Source: Ascoidea asiatica
Taxonomy: Eukaryota > Ascomycota > Saccharomycetes > Ascoideales > Ascoideaceae
Reading direction: 5' to 3'
DNA: 64,000 bases
NCBI GenBank assembly: GCA_001600695.1
Contig: BCKQ01000004.1
Span: forward strand, 124,001 to 188,000
Within the stretch, counting starts at the first letter, position 1. Each line of letters begins with the position of its first letter. The translations under genes were made by a program, and so were the position numbers. The notes beneath the pieces were generated by a model. That model was not told the DNA's origin. It was given only the letters and a program-made list of their open reading frames with translations, and did no database searches. Of the stretch, positions 24,379 through 34,329 are shown piece after piece.

Positions 24379-24625
24379 ACGTTCTTTTATTATATGTTTA
24401 ATATGTTTATGTATATTATACTAATTTTTTTTTCAAAAAAATTCACTTTTGTTATTATTTGGGTAGGCTTAGGTATATATGTTAGTTTATATGAAAAAAA
24501 TATATTTTTTTTTAATTTTAATCGAATTGTTTTCATAAAATTGTTTTATTGTATCTCTTATAAAGGATTCAGATAATTTTTTGAAGTATTTGTAAAATTT
24601 GGCGTTATTCAAATTACACCATTAA

Positions 24626-25297
24626 TCAAAGCAAACTTAAAGCCTTTATAGTTCCTTCAACAATAGCAATGTGCTCAACTCTATGAACCCTATTTTCATA
24701 ATCTGCTAGTGATTCTCCAACAATGAGATCTATTTCTTTAACCAAAAGAGGCTTTCCTCTATCTACTTCCTGTATTACATTATGAATCATAACACCGCCT
24801 TTTGTAATTAAACCATCTTGGCCTGCCTTCCAGCATCTGTCAATAGCATGCGTTCCATCGAAAGCACCTGGTAGAGCTGGATGCAAATTAATGATAGGAA
24901 TCTTAGCTTTTTCTAATGGGGATAAAAAACTGGAGGAAAGTATGAGCATCCATCCTGCGCACACAATCAAATCAGGTCTTGAATAGCCTTCAATTGGAGA
25001 TTCTGCTTTTGTAGAACCATACAAAATTAAATTTGCTAAATCATGGTTGAACCTTTCTCTGGAAGCTCGTCTTCCAGCTTTATCTTCCTTTGGAATGTTA
25101 ACATAGTAATCCTTCAATTTGTGAACTTTTGAATGGATTCCAGACTTGGAAGCCCTTTCCAATCCAAAAGCCTTGGGAGAAGAACTAATAACCTCAGTTA
25201 TATCTGCTTTGATATCACCTTTATTAGCCGCATCTATTAAAGCTTGCAAATTGGAACCATTTCCAGAGATCAAAACAGTTATATTTGGTAATGACAT
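24626..25297 (-). CDS. ADE8: Phosphoribosylglycinamide formyltransferase Ade8
   Basis: Transfers a formyl group from 10-formyl-THF to glycinamide ribonucleotide, the third step of de novo purine synthesis. The 223 residues compare with 214 in S. cerevisiae. The substrate loop ISGNGSNLQALIDA is at about residues 10-23. The catalytic Asn-His pair appears as INLHPALPGAFDGTHAI (about 133-149), and the conserved Asp in VIQEVDRGKPLL near 180. It is convergent with MOT1 (247 bp) and divergent from ALG6. Confidence 0.95.
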   Translation of the reverse strand: MSLPNITVLISGNGSNLQALIDAANKGDIKADITEVISSSPKAFGLERASKSGIHSKVHKLKDYYVNIPKEDKAGRRASRERFNHDLANLILYGSTKAESPIEGYSRPDLIVCAGWMLILSSSFLSPLEKAKIPIINLHPALPGAFDGTHAIDRCWKAGQDGLITKGGVMIHNVIQEVDRGKPLLVKEIDLIVGESLADYENRVHRVEHIAIVEGTIKALSLL

Positions 25298-25781
25298 ACT
25301 TGAAAAAAGTGTTAATAAATCCTAGAGATAATTAATCAATAAGAACGATGATCATTGTTCTCCATTTTCCTTTTAAAATTAAGAGTTATAGTGTTTTTTT
25401 CATCATAATAATCTCTTCAGGAAATTTTATTTCGGTCTCACAGATTTTACTATTAAAGTTTGATTGGTGGTTAGGTTAGGGCTATTTAATTTAAGAATTA
25501 CTACAGGAAAGGGCTCTAACGGCCGATGTTATTTTTATTGACAAAACTCTTCTGCAAAACCATCTTTCGTCATTGAAAGAATTAGTTTGAACCTTTTTTT
25601 TTTTTCTATTCTCTGGTCAATTGATACGTATTTATCTAAAATTTTGAATTTGCTTTTTTCTTAAATATTTGATGGATGCTTAACAGCTAGTTAAATTTTA
25701 GTTTCTAGCCAATAATATAGATTAACTAATATTCAACTTTACTTTTCATTGCTCCACAATCTCAAAATTTCAATACTAATA
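25298..25781 (+). promoter_or_regulatory. Divergent promoter ADE8 / ALG6
   Basis: 484 bp. A telomere-repeat-like GGTTAGGTTAGGGC lies at about 25472-25485; TTAGGG is the Tbf1-type core. A T11 tract is near 25595. I see no Gcn4 or Bas1-type TGACTC. Confidence 0.4.
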
Positions 25782-27458
25782 ATGATAAATAACAAGAAAA
25801 TAAAGAAAAAGAAGCTAAAAAGTTCAATTATAAATTTGGATCAGAAGAAACAAGTATCTTTGTCTGCAAATTCAGTATTTTGTAATTCTCCATGTTATGA
25901 GTTTTTCTCTCTTTTCAAATCAGTGCAGAATCAATGGGTTATAAAATATATTGTGATAATTTTCGCAATACTAATTAGAAGTGCAGTTGCCTTAGGTTTT
26001 TACAGTGGTTTAAATACACCACCAATGTTTGGTGATTTTGAGGCTCAGAGACATTGGTTAGATATGACTGTGAATATTCCAATTTCAAAATGGTATTATT
26101 ATAATCTAGATTATTGGGGTCTCGATTATCCCCCATTAACTGCTTATCATTCTTATATTTTAGGTTTAGTTGGAAAATGTTTGTATCCAAAATGGTTTCA
26201 ACTAGATATAACCAATGGAATTGAAAATAATGATTTGAAATCTTTTATGAGGTTCAGTGTATTGTCATTTGATATTTTAGTATATTTTCTTAGTGTTTTA
26301 TTATACTTAAATTTTTTCTTTAGAACTGATAAAAAAAATTCAACAAAAAGATCTCAAGATTTGAAAAGCATTGTACCATTGAAAAAAGAAATATCTCTAA
26401 TTTTAATATTATTTCAACCTAGTTTGATTTTAATTGATCATGGTCATTTTCAATATAATAATATTATGCTTGGATTGGTTTTATTATCAATAGTATGTCT
26501 CTTAAATGATCACCTTTGCTTTGGTTCATTTTTTTTTATTTTGGCAATTACATTCAAACAAATGGCATTATATTATTCCCCTTTCATTTTTTTTTATATT
26601 TTGTCATTAACTTTCAATCCCTTTCAATCTAGATTAAAAATCATCAAATTATTTGGAGTAGCTTTAACTGTAATATTTACCTTAATTGCTGTATATTTGC
26701 CGTTAATTTTATCTAATTCTTCTCTATTAGATGGACTTCTAGTGGTTAAACAATCTCTTATACGAACATTTCCTTTTGAAAGAGGATTGTTTGAAGATAA
26801 AGTAGCTAATTTTTGGTGTGTTACAAATATTTTAATAAAATATAAATCTTTATTCACTTTGGAACAATTGAAAACATTTTCGTTAGCTCTTACACTCTTA
26901 TCAATTTTGCCAAGCTGTCTATTAATATATTTTTATCCTAGAAAAATAATTTTGCTTGGAGGTTTTGCTTCATGTGCATGGGGCTTTTTCTTTTTCTCAT
27001 TTCAAGTTCATGAAAAAACAGTATTATTACCATTACTACCAACTACATTACTTTTAACTAATATAAATGATAATGAAATTTTTAAAATGGTTAACTGGAT
27101 AAATAATATTGCTTTATTTAGTTTATGGCCTTTACTAAAAAGGGATGGTTTAGGACTTCAATATTTTGTTATGGGCTTTTTCTGTAATTGGTTATTTGGT
27201 AATTTGAAAATTAAAACTTTAGTACACTCTTTTAAATTATTGGGAAAAAATTTTTTTACAAAACAATGGATCCTTAATATAGTTATTATATCATCTTCAC
27301 TAGTAGCTTTGTTATTACATTTAATTGAATTTGTTATGATGCCACCAAAAAATTTACCAGACTTATGGGTAATAGGGAATATTACACTAAGCTTTATGTG
27401 TTTCATATTTTTTTGGATATGGCTTAATCTAAGCTTAATGAAAATGAGAAACGAATGA
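25782..27458 (+). CDS. ALG6: Dolichyl-P-Glc:Man9GlcNAc2-PP-Dol alpha-1,3-glucosyltransferase Alg6
   Basis: ER multi-span transferase adding the first glucose to the lipid-linked oligosaccharide for N-glycosylation (GT57 family). The product has 558 residues from the ATG at 25782; the frame is open upstream but lacks an ATG. Diagnostic lumenal loop residues are present: MFGDFEAQRHWLDMT, then YWGLDYPPLTAYHS. LIDHGHFQYNN, FKQMALYY and RGLFEDKVANFWC follow. FQVHEKTVLLPLLP precedes the last helices. Roughly ten or more hydrophobic segments are visible. It closely follows yeast Alg6 (544 residues). Its 3' end faces TYR1 at 128 bp. Confidence 0.96.
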   Translation: MINNKKIKKKKLKSSIINLDQKKQVSLSANSVFCNSPCYEFFSLFKSVQNQWVIKYIVIIFAILIRSAVALGFYSGLNTPPMFGDFEAQRHWLDMTVNIPISKWYYYNLDYWGLDYPPLTAYHSYILGLVGKCLYPKWFQLDITNGIENNDLKSFMRFSVLSFDILVYFLSVLLYLNFFFRTDKKNSTKRSQDLKSIVPLKKEISLILILFQPSLILIDHGHFQYNNIMLGLVLLSIVCLLNDHLCFGSFFFILAITFKQMALYYSPFIFFYILSLTFNPFQSRLKIIKLFGVALTVIFTLIAVYLPLILSNSSLLDGLLVVKQSLIRTFPFERGLFEDKVANFWCVTNILIKYKSLFTLEQLKTFSLALTLLSILPSCLLIYFYPRKIILLGGFASCAWGFFFFSFQVHEKTVLLPLLPTTLLLTNINDNEIFKMVNWINNIALFSLWPLLKRDGLGLQYFVMGFFCNWLFGNLKIKTLVHSFKLLGKNFFTKQWILNIVIISSSLVALLLHLIEFVMMPPKNLPDLWVIGNITLSFMCFIFFWIWLNLSLMKMRNE

Positions 27459-27586
27459 TTGTGGAAAAAGTAGAAATCTTTTTTTTTTTAATTTTGTCTA
27501 TATACTATTACGTTATATTGATATTATACTCTAAATGCAAGAAAATTAGGAGAGAAAATAGTTAAGACTGAAAAAAAAATATGTAA

Positions 27587-29073
27587 CTAATTATTAGTTG
27601 ATTCATAGTGTTTAACTCTTTGCAAAATTACACGAATCATTTCATTTCCAACTTTATTTGCTTCAATAAAATTTTCTCTGAAGAAATTTTGGGTTTTTTC
27701 AAATTCTTTTTGATAAGATTTGAAATCTTTATTTCTAACAATTTTACTCCAACTTCTAGCAGCAATAACAAATTCTAAATCGTCATGTCTGAAAGAAGTA
27801 TCATCAACAGCTACAGAAATGCATTCTTCAAGTAGTCCTGGTGTTGAAAATAGATATTCAGTAACACCTAAAAAAATTCTAAATAAAGGAGTTGAACAAA
27901 TAATATGATCATACGGGAATATACCTAATTGTGACCAAGAATCAACGATTGCAAGTAAAGATAAATGGGAATTTGCTTTTTTTGGTCCTGGAGGAATTTT
28001 TGATAAAGAATATTGATCTAATAATTGGTCATCAAGTAATAAATTTTTTTGTTTATTTGAATTAATTATATGACCAAAAATTTTTTGTCTTGCATTAATC
28101 AAACGATCAAATAAAAGCTTTTTATTACCTTGAATCATTAAAGTAAATAAATCTGTTACAGAAGTTGCATATTGTAAAATTTGATTATGAGCTGATTGAT
28201 TTGTTATTGCTAAACCAGCATAAACATGCCATTTATTTGAATAAATTCTCATTGAAATATTAATTTTAGCATTTTCAATACCACCAACCCATTTTTGAGT
28301 TAACCATGGATATAATTTAATATTTTTCCAAGCAGTACCCATACTCAAAAAAGCAGCATGGGTTACAGCTTGAGTATCAGCGGTAATTTTATCATGATCA
28401 TTAGCAGATAAATAAACAATTTTTGAATTTAAACAAGATATTAATGATTTAATAAAATTCAAATCATTTTTATTTGATTTATGATTAATTATAACTAGAG
28501 GTTGACCAGTTGAATCAACTTTTGGACCATGTAAAGAATGTAAAGAAATGATTTTAGTATCATTTGGTAAATATTTTTCAAAAGCATTTATTTCAGGAGC
28601 TTTGCAAGAAGTCTGACCGCCAACAATTGAACCAACTTTTGTTGAAGGACCATAAAGTTTAACAATACTATCGATATTTTCAGCTTCAACAGAATATATA
28701 ACGTAATCCGAAATTCTTGAAACTAAAAAACCATTTTCAAGAAATTTGAATTTTTCATTTGAATAAAAATCTTTTAAAGAGTCATATTTATCAGGTCTAT
28801 CGCATCCTACTACACTTAATTGTTAAAAGCCAAAAAAATAAAAAAAAAAAAGAAAAGAAGAATAATAGAAGTTAGAAAGAAGTTTATAACTATGATTTAT
28901 TGATTTGATCAAAATACAAGAAGTATATGAAACTAAACATACTTCCAACCATTTTCGGAGAACTTTCGGGCATATAAATAACCCATATCACCAAGGCCAA
29001 TTATTCCAATTGTTTTTACTTTCTTCAAAATATCCATAGTCTCCATAGTCTCCATAGTATCAACCATATCCAT
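27587..29073 (-). CDS. TYR1: Prephenate dehydrogenase Tyr1 (two exons: 29073-28943, 28814-27587)
   Basis: Converts prephenate to 4-hydroxyphenylpyruvate in tyrosine biosynthesis, using NADP in yeast. Exon 1 encodes the Rossmann start KTIGIIGLGDMGYLYARKF. Exon 2 resumes at VVGCDRPDKYD and continues through SIVGGQTSCK, SLHSLHGPKV, DKITADTQAVTHAAFLSMG and NKWHVYAGLAI to the C-terminus. The join gives 452 residues, the same as S. cerevisiae, which supports the splice model. Exon 1 starts MDMVDTMETMETMDILKK; five in-frame ATGs lie in the first 13 codons, so the exact start is uncertain by up to 12 residues. The intron is not known from the S. cerevisiae gene. Confidence 0.95.
28815..28942 (-). other. 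Intron of TYR1
   Basis: The donor GTATGT (minus strand, from 28942) and acceptor AAG (ending 28815) bound 128 bp, splitting an Asn codon after its second base. The nearest branch-like word, TTTTAAC, is only about 8 nt from the acceptor, an unusually short spacing. Retention gives an immediate TAG. Confidence 0.87.
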
Positions 29074-29706
29074 AATTGAAAAGGTTATTTAAAAAAAGAC
29101 ATTTATTTGATTTATATCTTTATTTTGATATTTTTCAATGTTCAATCTTTCTTCAGTATTTATATTTTATCTTCAATTTTATGTCTTAACTGACAAACTC
29201 AAAAATAAAATTATTTTATCACGGGTACTTACGTAATAATATATTTAATAGCCACATGCACCATCCACATCTTTTCCCTCCTGCCTTTGTTCAGCCACCT
29301 AAATACGCCACGTTAATCCGCCTTTGAAGTTCAGAGCCTGCCCCAACCCCAGTCTGATTTTGTTTCTTTTCTTTTCTATTCTTTTCTTTTTCCTGCTTTG
29401 CTTGATTGAATCTGATTTAGTTTAGCTTTGCTTTCCTTTGATTTGGGTTGGGCTGGGTTGGTTTGATTGATTTGGGTGTGGGCTCACTTCAGTCCTCGAG
29501 ATCTCTTTCCGGCACAGTAATAACTATGAATTACTGTGCTCTAATCGCTATCACAAATCAAAGCAACGAAATATCAATTTACTGCTTCCATAAAAGTTAT
29601 AATTATAATATTATTAATACTGTATTATAATTAATTGTATCATAATTAACAAATTTCAGTTAATAAATTTGACATAAAAATCAATTCATAAGTTATTAAT
29701 TACAAA
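29074..29706 (+). promoter_or_regulatory. Divergent promoter TYR1 / ATG33-like
   Basis: 633 bp. A TTACGTAA bZIP-type palindrome lies at 29229-29236, a pyrimidine tract at about 29355-29400, and a G-run cluster at 29445-29482 (GGGTTGGGCTGGGTTGG, then GGGTGTGGG) on the plus strand. A GC-richer patch covers about 29270-29520. No gene is seen; a 60-codon open frame at 29448-29630 looks accidental. Confidence 0.42.
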
Positions 29707-30450
29707 ATGGGTTCTTGTCTTAAAATAACTAAACTTATTGGTATTGGGTCTTTAGGAATTTTAGCTGGTTCATTTTCATATCCTTTATTTTCTAAAGATA
29801 TTTTTTCAAATGATCTAAAAGATTTAATTATATTAAAAAAAAAATTAAATCCTATTATTTCAGTTTTTCAAAAATTAATATTATCGTTAGGCTTTTCTGC
29901 TGCTTCATTATTTGCTCTTGCTTTTTTTAAAGCTCCAAATTTTGCTCGTCATCCTTATCTTTTATACACTTCAATCTCAACTCAATTAGCTTTAGCTTTT
30001 TATTATTTGAAAACTAAACCAATTGAAGATAAATTATTGAAGAATTTCTATTCTATTAATTCCATTCCTTTAAATAACTCAAATACTTCAATTAAAAAGA
30101 AAACTCCTAAATCTATTAAAAAAAATATTATAAATAATGAAGAACCTTCAGATTTAGATAAATCAGGATTTTTAAATTTAAAGCCTACTGAAGTTTCTGA
30201 AATTGATTATTCATCTGAAAATCAAAATCAAAATATACAATCTACTACCGAGAATAACAATAACAATAATATTGATAAAGATGATGATAATGATAAAATT
30301 CAAGTTGAAAATGAAATTAATAATTCAATTTATAAAGCTTCAACAAAACTATCTTTAAAATCTCTTAAAACTTCTTATATCACATTGACTTCTATTATCT
30401 CTTTTGCTTTAACAATATCAATAATTGGAATTTCTGGTGACAAAAGTTAA
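29707..30450 (+). CDS. Atg33/Scm4-family mitochondrial membrane protein
   Basis: The product has 247 residues. The start MGSCLKITKLIGIGSLG and the block APNFARHPYLLYTSIS match Atg33 of S. cerevisiae (CLAITKGIAVSS, APPSLRHPYLLY), a mitochondrial outer-membrane protein needed for mitophagy; Scm4 is its paralogue. Hydrophobic segments lie at about 10-29, 58-80, 85-103 and 222-243. Between the third and fourth is an acidic, Asn/Gln-rich linker (about 105-210), longer than in the 197-residue yeast Atg33. The family is called from conserved residues; mitophagy itself is inferred. Tail-to-tail with TRS33 at 90 bp. Confidence 0.8.
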   Translation: MGSCLKITKLIGIGSLGILAGSFSYPLFSKDIFSNDLKDLIILKKKLNPIISVFQKLILSLGFSAASLFALAFFKAPNFARHPYLLYTSISTQLALAFYYLKTKPIEDKLLKNFYSINSIPLNNSNTSIKKKTPKSIKKNIINNEEPSDLDKSGFLNLKPTEVSEIDYSSENQNQNIQSTTENNNNNNIDKDDDNDKIQVENEINNSIYKASTKLSLKSLKTSYITLTSIISFALTISIIGISGDKS

Positions 30451-30540
30451 ACATTTTAATAATATATATATAAATATAAATACATATAATTAACTAATAA
30501 ATTAATCAAATTCTCAAAAAGAAATACTTAATGTAATGTA

Positions 30541-31299
30541 TTATCCAGAAATATCTGTTTGAACATTAAATGTAACTTGTCCAAATTTACCAATTTCAAA
30601 TGTAACTGATGAATCAATTGCAAGACTTGATAAAATACCTCGAATTATACCACTTGGTATCCATATATAACTTTTAATTTTATTCTTAGTTTTTATTTCA
30701 TTTTCTTCATTATTATTTCTAAAAAAACTTGTTGACATATTATTAATCATTTGAAATTTATTATCAATTAAAACAAATGTACCTCTATGATTAGTTCTTA
30801 AATTATCCATTTGTTTACCATATAAAACTCTCCAAACATCTCTACAAATAAATTTCATAATATTTAAAATATCTAAATTATTACCATTATTACCATTACC
30901 TTTCGAAATCAAATTTAAATTATTATTATTAATTTGAAAATTTAAAAGTTCTCCCAATCTAATTCCAATTGAAAATCCATAATTTTCAATTCTAAAAATT
31001 ACATTTTCATTATTGATATCTTCGCTTTCTAGTACTTCAATACCTCCATGATGATTTATAATATCTTCTAAAATTTGTCTTTTATTTTCTTTTCCTTCTT
31101 TTATTTCTTTTACTTCTTTTCCTGGACTTATTGGTAATTGTTTATTGTTTTTATTATTTGAACTTGTAAATGTAGAAGAATATTCAACTTCTTTATTAAG
31201 TTTTTGTGTTATTCTAATTGACAATGGAACAATTTCAAGTAGAAGTAATTCCAAACACGTAGAGTTAACTTGATTTTCTCCAGATGATGACAAACTCAT
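30541..31299 (-). CDS. TRS33: TRAPP complex subunit Trs33
   Basis: Bet3-like subunit of the TRAPP tethering complexes, Rab GEFs for Ypt1 and Ypt31/32 at the Golgi. The 252 residues compare with 268 in yeast. Matching blocks are STCLELLLLEIVPLSIRI (residues 13-30), YGFSIGIRLGELL, IMKFICRDVWRVLYGKQMDN, LRTNHRGTFVLIDNKFQM, and the C-terminal PSGIIRGILSSLAIDSSVT with FNVQ. Two variable loops are Asn/Lys/Glu-rich. It is divergent from IFM1. Confidence 0.92.
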   Translation of the reverse strand: MSLSSSGENQVNSTCLELLLLEIVPLSIRITQKLNKEVEYSSTFTSSNNKNNKQLPISPGKEVKEIKEGKENKRQILEDIINHHGGIEVLESEDINNENVIFRIENYGFSIGIRLGELLNFQINNNNLNLISKGNGNNGNNLDILNIMKFICRDVWRVLYGKQMDNLRTNHRGTFVLIDNKFQMINNMSTSFFRNNNEENEIKTKNKIKSYIWIPSGIIRGILSSLAIDSSVTFEIGKFGQVTFNVQTDISG

Positions 31300-31723
31300 T
31301 CCTTTTTTATTCTTTTTTTATTTTTTTTTATGTCTTTTTCTTATTATTATATACTATTCAATCATTTATTTAAATTATATATTTGATATAATAATTTATA
31401 ATTCTTTGATGAAATAAACCCTTGAACAACTGATAAAAAAGTTAACTGTTACCGTAACATTCAATAACTTAATTTCATTACGTTTACGGAATAAATAAAA
31501 TATTACGTAAAACTTTTATTTTCAACCGGGAACTAAAATATTCTCGATAAAGCTAGATTGATTTTGAAGGTTTTATTGAATTTTGATTTCTCATAATTTT
31601 TTTTCTAAAACTTCAAATTTCAATAACTAAAATTAAGAATATCAATAACTTTATTTGTTATTTGAATACTTCTAAAAACCACTGAATATAAATTTATCCC
31701 TTTTGTATATATTTAAAAATTTA
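31300..31723 (+). promoter_or_regulatory. Divergent promoter TRS33 / IFM1
   Basis: 424 bp. An 11-bp inverted repeat GTTACCGTAAC (31448-31458) and a bZIP-type palindrome TTACGTAA (31503-31510) stand out from AT-rich sequence. Confidence 0.42.
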
Positions 31724-33817
31724 ATGTTCAAGTGTTTAATAAAAGAAACTGCTGCCTTATTGTTTCTTAAAGGAAATGGTCCAGCGTATACTCAAAGATT
31801 AAATTTAATTTCTCATCCAATTATTTTAAATTCTACTATTACAAATATTAGATTTAAATCATCAAACTCTAATATCTCAAAATCATCTCAAGGGAATTCC
31901 AATATTATTGAAAATCAAAGACAAATATCTATTCCATCTTTTATATCCGTGGCTAATTTGGCAAATTTATTAAATGTTAGATTAGAACATTTGATTAAAA
32001 AATTAAAGCAGCTTGGTTTCACTGAAAGTCAGGCAAGATACAATTATATCCTAGATAAAGAAACATCAGAATTAATTGCAGATGATTATGGATTCTCTAC
32101 TATTGAATCTTCTGAAAATGGTTCAGGCTCAAACTTAAAACCAAAAGCAAATATAGAGATTGTCAACTCAAGTCTATTAAAGCCTAGACCTCCAATTGTT
32201 ACAATTATGGGACATGTTGATCATGGTAAAACAACAATTCTTGATTATTTAAGAAAATCTTCCATTGTGGAGAAAGAATTTGGTGGAATAACTCAACATA
32301 TTGGTGCCTTTTCGGTAAAAGCACCTAAATCTGGAAAAATGATAACTTTTCTTGATACTCCAGGTCATGCAGCTTTTTTAAAAATGAGAGAAAGAGGTGC
32401 AAATATAACTGATATTGCAATTTTAGTTGTTGCTGCAAATGATTCTGTAATGCCACAAACTAAAGAAGCTATAAAACATTGTAAAAATGCTGGTGCTAGT
32501 ATAATAGTAGCTATAAATAAATGTGATAGATCTGATGCAAATCCTGAAAAAGTAATTCAAGATTTGGCTTCAGCTGATGTCGACGTTGAAGATTATGGTG
32601 GAGATACTCAAGTCGTTAAAGTATCTGGGTTGACTGGATTAAACATGGATAAATTAGAAGAGGCTATTATTGTATTGGCAGAAACGATGGACTTGAAAGC
32701 TGAATTTAGTGGTGTTCCAACAGAAGCTAATGTTATAGAATCTCAAGTTAAAAAAGGGCTAGGAAGTGTTGCTACTGTAGTTGTCACGCGTGGTACTTTG
32801 AAAAAGGGGTCTTTTATAGCCGCAGGCCCAACCTGGTGTAAAATCAAAACATTGAGAAATGAATTTGGAAAATCAGTAAAATTTGCAACTCCATCCATGC
32901 CTGTAGAAATAACTGGTTGGAAGGAATTACCTGAGGCTGGTGATCATTGCATTGAAACAAAAACTGAATCTTTGGCTAAAGATATGGCTCATAAAAAGTT
33001 ACTTATAAAAGAAATATCTAAAGAGCAGAAAGTTATTCAAGAAACCAATGAAAAAATATTTAATGAAATGAAAGAAGCTGAGGCCTTAAAAGCAAAAGAG
33101 AAGAATATTGAACGTCTCAAAAAGTTAGGCTTAGATCAAGCATTACTTAGTGAAGAACTAAAAGAAAAAGAAGAAATTAAAGCAAAGATAATATCTTTTA
33201 TTGTTAAAGCTGATGTGAGTGGTTCTCAGGAAGCAGTAACCGAAAGTATCTCCGGTTTAGGAAATGAAGAAGTTAAGTCTGCGGTGTTGTATAGCGAAGT
33301 TGGGCCACCAAATGAAACTGATTTAGATAGAGCTCAAACTTCTGGATCCCAAATACTTTGTTTTAATGTGCCTATACCTAAAAATATATACAACCAGGCT
33401 TATAAAATGGGTGTGAAACTAATTGAACATAATGTTATATATCATCTTATTGAAGATGTTACAAAAACATTATCGTCCCATTTGAAACCTGTTTTAGAAA
33501 CAAAAGTTACCGCGGCTGCAACAGTAATAAATATATTCTCAATTACTGTTAAAAAGAATAAAACTAAAAAATCTGTAAAGGTTGCTGGCTGTAAAGTTGA
33601 AAATGGTATAATCAAAAGAAACTCACCTATTAGAGTGCGAAGAGGAGAAGAAATATTATTTAAAGGTACATTAAACACCTTGAAGCATATGAAGGATGAT
33701 ACTGAAGAAGTCCGTAAAGGTAATGACTGTGGTTTATCTATAAGAGATTGGGATGAATTCAAAGAAGGAGATATTATAGAAGTTTACGAAGATAAAGAAA
33801 TTCCCAGATTTCTTTAA
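31724..33817 (+). CDS. IFM1: Mitochondrial translation initiation factor 2
   Basis: GTPase that brings initiator tRNA to the mitochondrial ribosome. The product has 697 residues from the ATG at 31724; S. cerevisiae Ifm1 has 676. The N-terminus is basic and hydroxylated like a mitochondrial presequence. An IF2N-type helical segment (ISVANLANLLNVRLEHLIKK) precedes the G domain: MGHVDHGKTT at about 162-171, then GGITQHIG, DTPGHAAF and NKCD. Domain II and the C-terminal C1/C2 domains follow (AAATVINIFSITVKK, GDIIEVYE). The frame is open upstream to 31703 without an ATG. Confidence 0.95.
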   Translation: MFKCLIKETAALLFLKGNGPAYTQRLNLISHPIILNSTITNIRFKSSNSNISKSSQGNSNIIENQRQISIPSFISVANLANLLNVRLEHLIKKLKQLGFTESQARYNYILDKETSELIADDYGFSTIESSENGSGSNLKPKANIEIVNSSLLKPRPPIVTIMGHVDHGKTTILDYLRKSSIVEKEFGGITQHIGAFSVKAPKSGKMITFLDTPGHAAFLKMRERGANITDIAILVVAANDSVMPQTKEAIKHCKNAGASIIVAINKCDRSDANPEKVIQDLASADVDVEDYGGDTQVVKVSGLTGLNMDKLEEAIIVLAETMDLKAEFSGVPTEANVIESQVKKGLGSVATVVVTRGTLKKGSFIAAGPTWCKIKTLRNEFGKSVKFATPSMPVEITGWKELPEAGDHCIETKTESLAKDMAHKKLLIKEISKEQKVIQETNEKIFNEMKEAEALKAKEKNIERLKKLGLDQALLSEELKEKEEIKAKIISFIVKADVSGSQEAVTESISGLGNEEVKSAVLYSEVGPPNETDLDRAQTSGSQILCFNVPIPKNIYNQAYKMGVKLIEHNVIYHLIEDVTKTLSSHLKPVLETKVTAAATVINIFSITVKKNKTKKSVKVAGCKVENGIIKRNSPIRVRRGEEILFKGTLNTLKHMKDDTEEVRKGNDCGLSIRDWDEFKEGDIIEVYEDKEIPRFL

Positions 33818-34329
33818 TTGTTGATTTGATTTTGTTTGTAGATAATGTAAATAGTAATTTTTCTGTAAATATAAAATTGCATATGGAGAAGTTTTTAAAT
33901 CCTCCTGAAACTAATTTTGTATAAAAACAAGACTGAAATTCAAAATTATATTTAAATAATGTACAATAAATTATAAAAAAAAGAAATAAAATGCGTTTCA
34001 ATTTTGTAGAAAAGTTTATGAAGTTTAAAATTTTGATCGCAGTGAATAACTATTTTATTTTGAGTTTTTACCATAGACTTATTAATACTGCGAAAAATCA
34101 CAAAATATTTTAGAAATTTATATCCAAATCATGTTTTTTAATTTTCCATTAATAAACAAATCCCTTAATAATAACAAATTAGGGGACAAGAAAAACAAAA
34201 ACAAAAATCTCCTAGACTTTCAATATAATCATCACTTAAAAGAGTATTTGAAGCTAATTATCTCTTTTGAAGTATTGCTGAAAATCTTTCTTATAAATTT
34301 CAAAAAAAATTAGTAGAAATATAAGAAAA
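33818..34329. other. Convergent 3' region IFM1 / RhoGAP
   Basis: 512 bp of AT-rich sequence with A- and T-tracts between two converging genes. A 60-codon open frame at 34131-34313 (plus) is Lys/Asn-rich without family character. I see nothing else. Confidence 0.5.

Noticed and set aside
33442-33762. 106-codon minus-strand frame within IFM1
   Set aside because: Antisense shadow of the conserved IFM1 coding sequence.
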